Source: CAG-411 sp045124315 (GTDB lineage: Bacteria > Bacillota > Clostridia > Lachnospirales > Lachnospiraceae). From it: a stretch of DNA of 18,131 nucleotides. The notes under the pieces were generated by a model. It was not told where the DNA came from, did no database searches, and was given only the letters and a program-made list of their open reading frames with translations. Where the stretch lies: contig JBGVLO010000014.1 in the NCBI GenBank assembly GCA_045124315.1, positions 1-18,131 of the forward strand, in the 5' to 3' direction. Both the position numbers and the translations under genes were made by a program. This document shows positions 14,043 to 18,131 of the stretch, in pieces; position 1 is the first letter of the stretch; every line of letters starts with the position of its first letter.

Positions 14043-15017
14043 ATGACAGAAGAAGGAAGACAGTATTTATGCGATTTATTTAAAGACTTCTATATTGGTT
14101 CCGGAAACAATGAGGGATGTGTTTATGTTGTTCAACAGAGTAACATTTTACAACTAAAGGAAGAAGATTTTAATAAATTACAACTACCAGAAGATACTGT
14201 TGGTTTTTACCATGAATTTTTTCAGGACGAGATGCTGGGAGCATATAACCCCTTTCTCTCTGTCATTGCAAAAATGCTGAAAAAGACTGGTATGAATGCC
14301 AAAGCATTGCTGCAAGCATCCAATGCATGTCTGTATCATTATGATATATTTTTAGGGTATTTTGAGGACGGAATATGCAGACGACGGGACTGGCCCATTC
14401 TAACAGAACTTGAGTACGAAAAAACGCGAATCATGCAAACAATGGTACAGATGTTAAAGATACTCAGTAACCAGTGCCCAATATTTGTATTACTAAACAA
14501 TATACAGGCAATCTCCAGCTCCTCACTGGATTTGCTTTATATGTTACTAAAAGAAAACATTCCTCATTTTCGAATCATTGGAATTCTGAATCAATCTGCA
14601 AAACCAGGTCAATATATCTCCAGAGGGTTATCTAACCTTTTGGCTACTTGTAAAGAACGAGGAACTGTTTCGGATTGGACGATTGAGGAACCACTAGATC
14701 CATTTGTAGATACTCTGTTTTCAGTGAAGCAGGCAGATGAAGAGAAATATTTTGTAAAGCTTAACAATATGCTTCAAACCCTCGCCTATGAACAGGCAAA
14801 TAACTATCTTACCTACATTGGACAACGACTGGAATCGGATACGGTAAACGTAACCGAACAGTTTCGTGTCAGATACTTAAGATACAACATCATTGCAAAA
14901 ATGTTTAAGAAAAAATATGCCATGGCGTTGCTTTCCTGCGATTCACTTCGCAAGATGAATACCGACAGTAATGACCGAAAAGATCAGATTTTTGCCAGCT
15001 ATCATGGAGCTGTGTGA
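14043..15017 (+). CDS. Degenerate STAND-like ATPase / TPR sensor protein, 5' part (ends at in-frame TGA)
   Basis: The ATG at 14043 follows a GGGGGA ribosome binding site. The 324-residue frame resembles the N-terminal region of large Lachnospiraceae signalling proteins that combine an ATPase-like domain, TPR-like helices and a GAF domain. A Walker-B-like strand, PIFVLLNN (146-153), is followed by SSSSLDLLYMLL as in MalT/STAND ATPases, but the usual acidic pair is NN. No Walker A motif occurs anywhere, so ATP hydrolysis is unlikely. FQDEMLGAYNPFLSVI at 60-75 is a family-like segment. Residues about 230-320 begin helical repeats. The frame stops at TGA (15015-15017), yet the same frame continues the helical repeats directly after it, so this is probably one half of a broken gene. 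Confidence 0.7.
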   Translation: MTEEGRQYLCDLFKDFYIGSGNNEGCVYVVQQSNILQLKEEDFNKLQLPEDTVGFYHEFFQDEMLGAYNPFLSVIAKMLKKTGMNAKALLQASNACLYHYDIFLGYFEDGICRRRDWPILTELEYEKTRIMQTMVQMLKILSNQCPIFVLLNNIQAISSSSLDLLYMLLKENIPHFRIIGILNQSAKPGQYISRGLSNLLATCKERGTVSDWTIEEPLDPFVDTLFSVKQADEEKYFVKLNNMLQTLAYEQANNYLTYIGQRLESDTVNVTEQFRVRYLRYNIIAKMFKKKYAMALLSCDSLRKMNTDSNDRKDQIFASYHGAV

Positions 15018-15056
15018 AGTCTTTACAATGGAAATCAGGAGGATGCCACAAAACAA

Positions 15057-16601
15057 TTGGAGGAGTGTCGAAAGATTATAGAAAACCCAGATGAGAAGCA
15101 ACAATTCCAATTGGATATGTTAGAACTATTAATAACACTACAGGGCTTTGAAGTTACAGTTACAAGTCATCGCATTCCTGTAAAAAAAGGACTTGTGGAA
15201 TTGTGTGAAAAATACGGTTTTGAAAATTATCTTGCCAATGTGTATGTGTATTCCTCAGGAAACAACGGAAAACTTTTTGCCACCCCAGACGGAATAGAGA
15301 AAAGAATCCCAGAAGTGATGAAGGGAATCCATCTTGCAGAAAAACTTGGAAACACACAATTTATCATGCGGGCTTACGATAAGAATGTCATGATTGCATC
15401 GATTAATGGATATAACAGCACCTCCAATTATTTTTATGACAAAATGCTGAAGGTTGCAAACGGTATTCAAGATCAGATATCACTTGGAAATATTTACAAT
15501 GGTCTTGGATATAACTGTTGTAGTATCGGAAACTACCAAGAGGCAAATCGATATTACAATGATGCATTTGAAATATTCTGCAGTTACAAAGATGAAAATT
15601 ACCCGTTAGAGACTCTATACAATATGGGGATCAATGACATTTTAGCAGGAGCTTATAGTACAGTCATTGAGACCTTGGGAGTTGTAAACGAATCTTCACA
15701 ACTCATGAAAAAAAGCGAATTACGATTGTGTAATCTGACGAAAGTACAAGGATTAATTGCACTTGCAGCTGCACGCCTTGGAAAATATCATACCACACGT
15801 CTGTATTTCAATAAAATGAAACGCATTCTCGACTTTTTTATCGAAGGAAGCAAGGAAATTTCGGACTTTTATCTATGGGATGACGATTTATTCTTTTACT
15901 ATTTTATTGATGCTGTGATTAAAACCCATGAAGGACGTCATGAAGAGGCTCTTGCTCTGTTCAAAAAAGCCAGGATATATATGGAACACTCGAAAGGAAG
16001 TATGTTTGTTACCTTCTACGAATACACCATTGAACTTTCTAAGCTCTATGAGCGTATGGGAATGACAAAGGAACGTGCTGCTCTTTTTCAAGAAACAAAG
16101 GATTTTTTTATGGCTAAGCATAATACAATCTGCGTGAAAAAACTAGAACAATTAGAACAAAATGGTATCTGGCAAGAGGAAGAATGTACACTGCCTTTTG
16201 AAAAGATAAGCCTAAAAGATGTCAATAAATATATGCACACCATTACGATGGAAAAAGATGCAGAGCAGCGCATTTATGAAATGCATTCCCTCATGTCCAT
16301 ACAGGATACCATCAATTATTCTTATTACAGCGATGGTATTCATATTAAAGATATCATCGAGAAGTTCAAACACAACTTTGATGTGGATCAGGTAAAATAC
16401 ATAAAAAAAGAAGACAACACTTTTATAGAAGAATACTCGGATGTTGCGCTTTCTTTTACAAAACAGGATTATACAGAGATCGAAGACTTTTTTGTAGAAA
16501 ATTCAAATGGTTTTATTACCTCCCAAATTGATGGTTCCTTTTTGCGTGGTGAACATATTGTGCGAATGTTCCCACTGCGGATTATTAGTCAAAAAAAGTA
16601 A
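15057..16601 (+). CDS. TPR-repeat / truncated GAF protein, 3' part of the split sensor gene
   Basis: This frame is in phase with the upstream gene and is separated from it only by the TGA at 15015. It is open from 15018 on; the first usable start is a TTG at 15057, 14 bases after AGGAGG (15037-15042), so separate translation is possible but weak. The 514 residues consist of TPR-like helix pairs, clearest at 143-176 (NIYNGLGYNCCSIGNYQEAN), and again around EEALALFKKARIYME. From about residue 395 a linker (QDTINYSYYSDGIHIKDIIE) leads into a GAF-like domain (FNVDQVKYIKK-like pattern, here FDVDQVKYIKK). The GAF domain breaks off after EHIVRMFPLR, about two thirds through, and no output domain follows in this frame. 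Confidence 0.7.
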   Translation: MEECRKIIENPDEKQQFQLDMLELLITLQGFEVTVTSHRIPVKKGLVELCEKYGFENYLANVYVYSSGNNGKLFATPDGIEKRIPEVMKGIHLAEKLGNTQFIMRAYDKNVMIASINGYNSTSNYFYDKMLKVANGIQDQISLGNIYNGLGYNCCSIGNYQEANRYYNDAFEIFCSYKDENYPLETLYNMGINDILAGAYSTVIETLGVVNESSQLMKKSELRLCNLTKVQGLIALAAARLGKYHTTRLYFNKMKRILDFFIEGSKEISDFYLWDDDLFFYYFIDAVIKTHEGRHEEALALFKKARIYMEHSKGSMFVTFYEYTIELSKLYERMGMTKERAALFQETKDFFMAKHNTICVKKLEQLEQNGIWQEEECTLPFEKISLKDVNKYMHTITMEKDAEQRIYEMHSLMSIQDTINYSYYSDGIHIKDIIEKFKHNFDVDQVKYIKKEDNTFIEEYSDVALSFTKQDYTEIEDFFVENSNGFITSQIDGSFLRGEHIVRMFPLRIISQKK

Positions 16602-16602
16602 C

Positions 16603-17265
16603 ATGAAAACAAATGCAATAGCTTCCCTTGAAGACGATGCTATTGAATTGCCAGAAATAGAAGGATTTGATTTTGAATACGCAACTCGTATGATGGGTAG
16701 CAAAGAACTTCTTCGAAATACGGTACTAGATTTTTATCATTCCCTTTCACAAACAACCCAAAAGTTCGTAGAATTGGAACCGCAACTTATGACAGATACC
16801 GGTATTGGTAGCTATCGGATTGAAATCCATGCTCTAAGGAGTGTGGCAGCAACTATTGGAGCCATCGGACTATCAAGCCTTGCCAAGCTTTTAGAAACAG
16901 CAGCAAGGGAAAAAAATTTAGACCGAATCTTGGTGCTCCATCCAATCTTTATGGAAGAACTGGAAAAACATGGTCAAAGATTACGTGAGGTATTTGATAC
17001 TGAGCAGAACGAGATATCAGGATTAAATGAAGAAGAAAAAACAGAACCAACAAACAAAGAAGAAATTCTCCAAATGCTTGAAATGTTGTCAGATACTCTG
17101 AGTATGGGGGATTACGCAACTGCGTCAATTGTTCTTTACGAAATTACAAAATACAAGTATAATAAAGAAGTACAGACTTTGATGGATGCCTTGCAGACAC
17201 AGATTAGGGAATTTGATTCAGAAGCGGCAATCGCTAAAATTAAAGAGATACGGAAACATATGTAA
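16603..17265 (+). CDS. HPt-domain protein, probable C-terminal remnant of a hybrid histidine kinase
   Basis: The chosen ATG at 16603 is one base past the upstream stop codon and lacks a clear ribosome binding site, so translation would depend on coupling; the frame itself extends to 16507 inside the previous gene. The 220 residues hold an HPt domain at about 18-110. It opens with LPEIEGFDFEYATRMMGSKE, the usual lead-in after a hybrid kinase receiver, and has the phospho-acceptor H76 in IHALRSVAATIGA. A helical C-terminal segment (150-220; MLEMLSDTLSMGDYATASIV) is also typical of the tail of such kinases. The kinase core and receiver that would normally precede this are absent, suggesting an internal deletion. 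If expressed, it could still relay phosphate. Confidence 0.75.
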   Translation: MKTNAIASLEDDAIELPEIEGFDFEYATRMMGSKELLRNTVLDFYHSLSQTTQKFVELEPQLMTDTGIGSYRIEIHALRSVAATIGAIGLSSLAKLLETAAREKNLDRILVLHPIFMEELEKHGQRLREVFDTEQNEISGLNEEEKTEPTNKEEILQMLEMLSDTLSMGDYATASIVLYEITKYKYNKEVQTLMDALQTQIREFDSEAAIAKIKEIRKHM

Positions 17266-17278
17266 GGAGAATACATTT

Positions 17279-17821
17279 ATGAAGAGGGCATTAATAGTTG
17301 GAAAATTTAGTCCTGTAGTAGAGGAAGTAAAAAATATAGCGACAAAGGTGTGTCAGGTGCAGACAACATTAGATCATATCAGCATTGTGAAAGGTATTTT
17401 GAAAATGAATCGTCCGGATATTGTAATCTTTGTCTTTGCAGTAATGGAAATGCCAATTGATGATCTTATAAAGGATATCAAAAACGATTACCCGGATATG
17501 GCAGTATTATGTATTGGAAATGAGGAAGATTATAAGCGTGTGGAATCATATTTGGACGTACAACAATTTTCATTTCTCATGCAACCTTTTGAACCTCCGA
17601 AGATGATTGATGTCATGTGCAGCGCACTACATATAAATCAAAATGAGCTGGAACGCGAAAAAAATTCCTCTTCAGTCAAAAAATTGATATTACTTGTAGA
17701 TGATAGTCCTGTGATGTTGCGAACAGTTAGTAGCATTTTAGAAAAACATTTTGAAGTGTTGGTAGCAACTTCAGGAATGCAGGCAATGACCATATTAGGA
17801 AGAAGAAAACCTGTTATCTAA
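17279..17821 (+). CDS. Response-regulator-like protein with truncated second receiver domain
   Basis: The ATG at 17279 follows AAGGAGA nine bases upstream, and the gene starts 13 bases after the HPt gene, so they form one operon. The first 125 residues (MKRALIVGKF...) form a receiver-like fold without the usual acidic pocket, as in two-part regulators of this family. A second receiver begins at residue 134, with KLILLVDDSPVMLRTV carrying the acidic pair D141 and D142. It ends at residue 180 (TILGRRKPVI), exactly where the strand with the phospho-acceptor aspartate should start (normally continuing DLILLDYEMP). The domain therefore cannot be phosphorylated. The stop codon abuts a terminator. 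I read this as a truncation by deletion, not a natural architecture. Confidence 0.75.
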   Translation: MKRALIVGKFSPVVEEVKNIATKVCQVQTTLDHISIVKGILKMNRPDIVIFVFAVMEMPIDDLIKDIKNDYPDMAVLCIGNEEDYKRVESYLDVQQFSFLMQPFEPPKMIDVMCSALHINQNELEREKNSSSVKKLILLVDDSPVMLRTVSSILEKHFEVLVATSGMQAMTILGRRKPVI

Positions 17822-17856
17822 AGAAGGAGTAGTGTTACACCACTCCTTCTTTATTT
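17821..17856 (+). terminator. Rho-independent terminator after the truncated receiver gene
   Basis: AAGAAGGAGT at 17821-17830 pairs with ACTCCTTCTT at 17842-17851, with GTG/CAC continuing the stem after one mismatch, followed by TATTTTC. Its first base is shared with the stop codon of the truncated receiver gene. Confidence 0.8.
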
Positions 17857-18030
17857 TCACCTTTCTCGTCTGCACAAGTTCTTAATACGTTTTATCATAT
17901 TATCCTATAAAAAAATACATTGCCATATAGCAAAAGAGCGAATAATCAAATATTGATTATCCGCTTTATAAAATAGCAAAAACTAATTCTACATATCTTC
18001 AAAACTACACACTGTTTTCATCCATGCTTC
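17857..18030. other. Intergenic stretch with an imperfect hairpin
   Basis: No gene is visible. AGCGAATAATCAA at 17937-17949 pairs with TTGATTATCCGCT at 17953-17965 (12 of 13 pairs, 3-base loop). On the plus strand TTTATAAA follows, and on the minus strand CTCTTTTGC, so it could be a weak terminator in either direction, perhaps for a minus-strand gene beyond the right edge. Confidence 0.45.
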
Positions 18031-18107
18031 GTACTAGGATCGAAACTACCTCGCCAAGTACTCTAGCTAGCCCAAGTACTAAGCTCGAAAAAACCTCGCT
18101 AAGTGCT
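18031..18107. repeat. Two copies of a 32-bp direct repeat, 45-bp period
   Basis: Unit A at 18031-18062 and unit B at 18076-18107 share GTACTA at the start, CGAAA and CCTCGC in the middle, and AAGT-CT at the end, with about six differences over 32 bases. They are separated by 13 bases (CTAGCTAGCCCAA). The array may continue past the window edge. Two copies with diverged sequence are not enough for a CRISPR call, and I do not recognise the element. Confidence 0.6.
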
Positions 18108-18131
18108 TGTGCATGTATCGCACGTAAACGA

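Noticed and set aside
15015..15060. Selenocysteine recoding of the in-frame TGA
   Set aside because: I see no convincing hairpin in the required position right after the TGA, the site falls in an ordinary helical repeat, and other lesions in the locus favour decay.
16507..16602. N-terminal extension of the HPt frame inside the previous gene
   Set aside because: The extra 32 residues show no domain similarity and overlap the GAF coding frame; the ATG at 16603 directly after the stop is simpler.
18031..18131. CRISPR array at the right edge
   Set aside because: There are only two diverged repeats with a 13-base separation, too short for spacers, and no cas genes are visible.

Overview
The window looks like a chromosomal segment of a low-GC member of the Bacillota, most likely a Lachnospiraceae-type Clostridia. 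This rests on AT-rich codon use, strong AGGAGG-like ribosome binding sites, Cheo-box-like LexA sites, a YjfB-family gene, a BspA-like leucine-rich-repeat surface protein, and a TPR/GAF/HPt/receiver signalling locus of a kind I associate with that family. Genus-level placement is not attempted.

Layout. Positions 1-97 hold the N-terminus of a minus-strand hydrophobic protein that runs off the left edge. Positions 200-630 are a decayed zone: hairpins resembling the end of a small transposable element, next to two out-of-frame scraps of a surface-protein gene. From 9214 down to 629 the minus strand carries a DNA-repair island: a radical SAM protein with a helix-hairpin-helix, its DUF4130-type partner, the SbcD and SbcC subunits of the SbcCD nuclease, a YgjP-type zinc metalloprotease and a coiled-coil hypothetical protein, closed by a perfect 14-bp-stem terminator. 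The island begins with a near-consensus promoter that contains one LexA-like box between -35 and -10 and a second just downstream, which suggests SOS control of at least the first genes.

Positions 9215-13470 are a mixed stretch: a small HTH-like protein on the plus strand, a 58-residue YjfB-family protein, a secreted BspA-like protein (signal peptide, Ig-like domain, Thr/Pro-rich stalk, leucine-rich repeats) and an aldehyde dehydrogenase. A structured 345-base gap follows, ending in a tRNA-Pro(CGG) gene with its own promoter and terminator; a third LexA-like palindrome touches that promoter.

Positions 14043-17854, plus strand, are a signalling locus that appears to be falling apart or rearranged. 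A degenerate STAND-like ATPase/TPR/GAF protein is split by one in-frame TGA and stops inside its GAF domain. The next frame begins one base later with only the HPt end of what would normally be a hybrid histidine kinase, and the last gene ends in the first third of a receiver domain, directly at a terminator. The kinase core, a receiver and the phospho-acceptor aspartate of the last receiver are all absent here. The right edge carries another hairpin and two copies of a 32-bp direct repeat.
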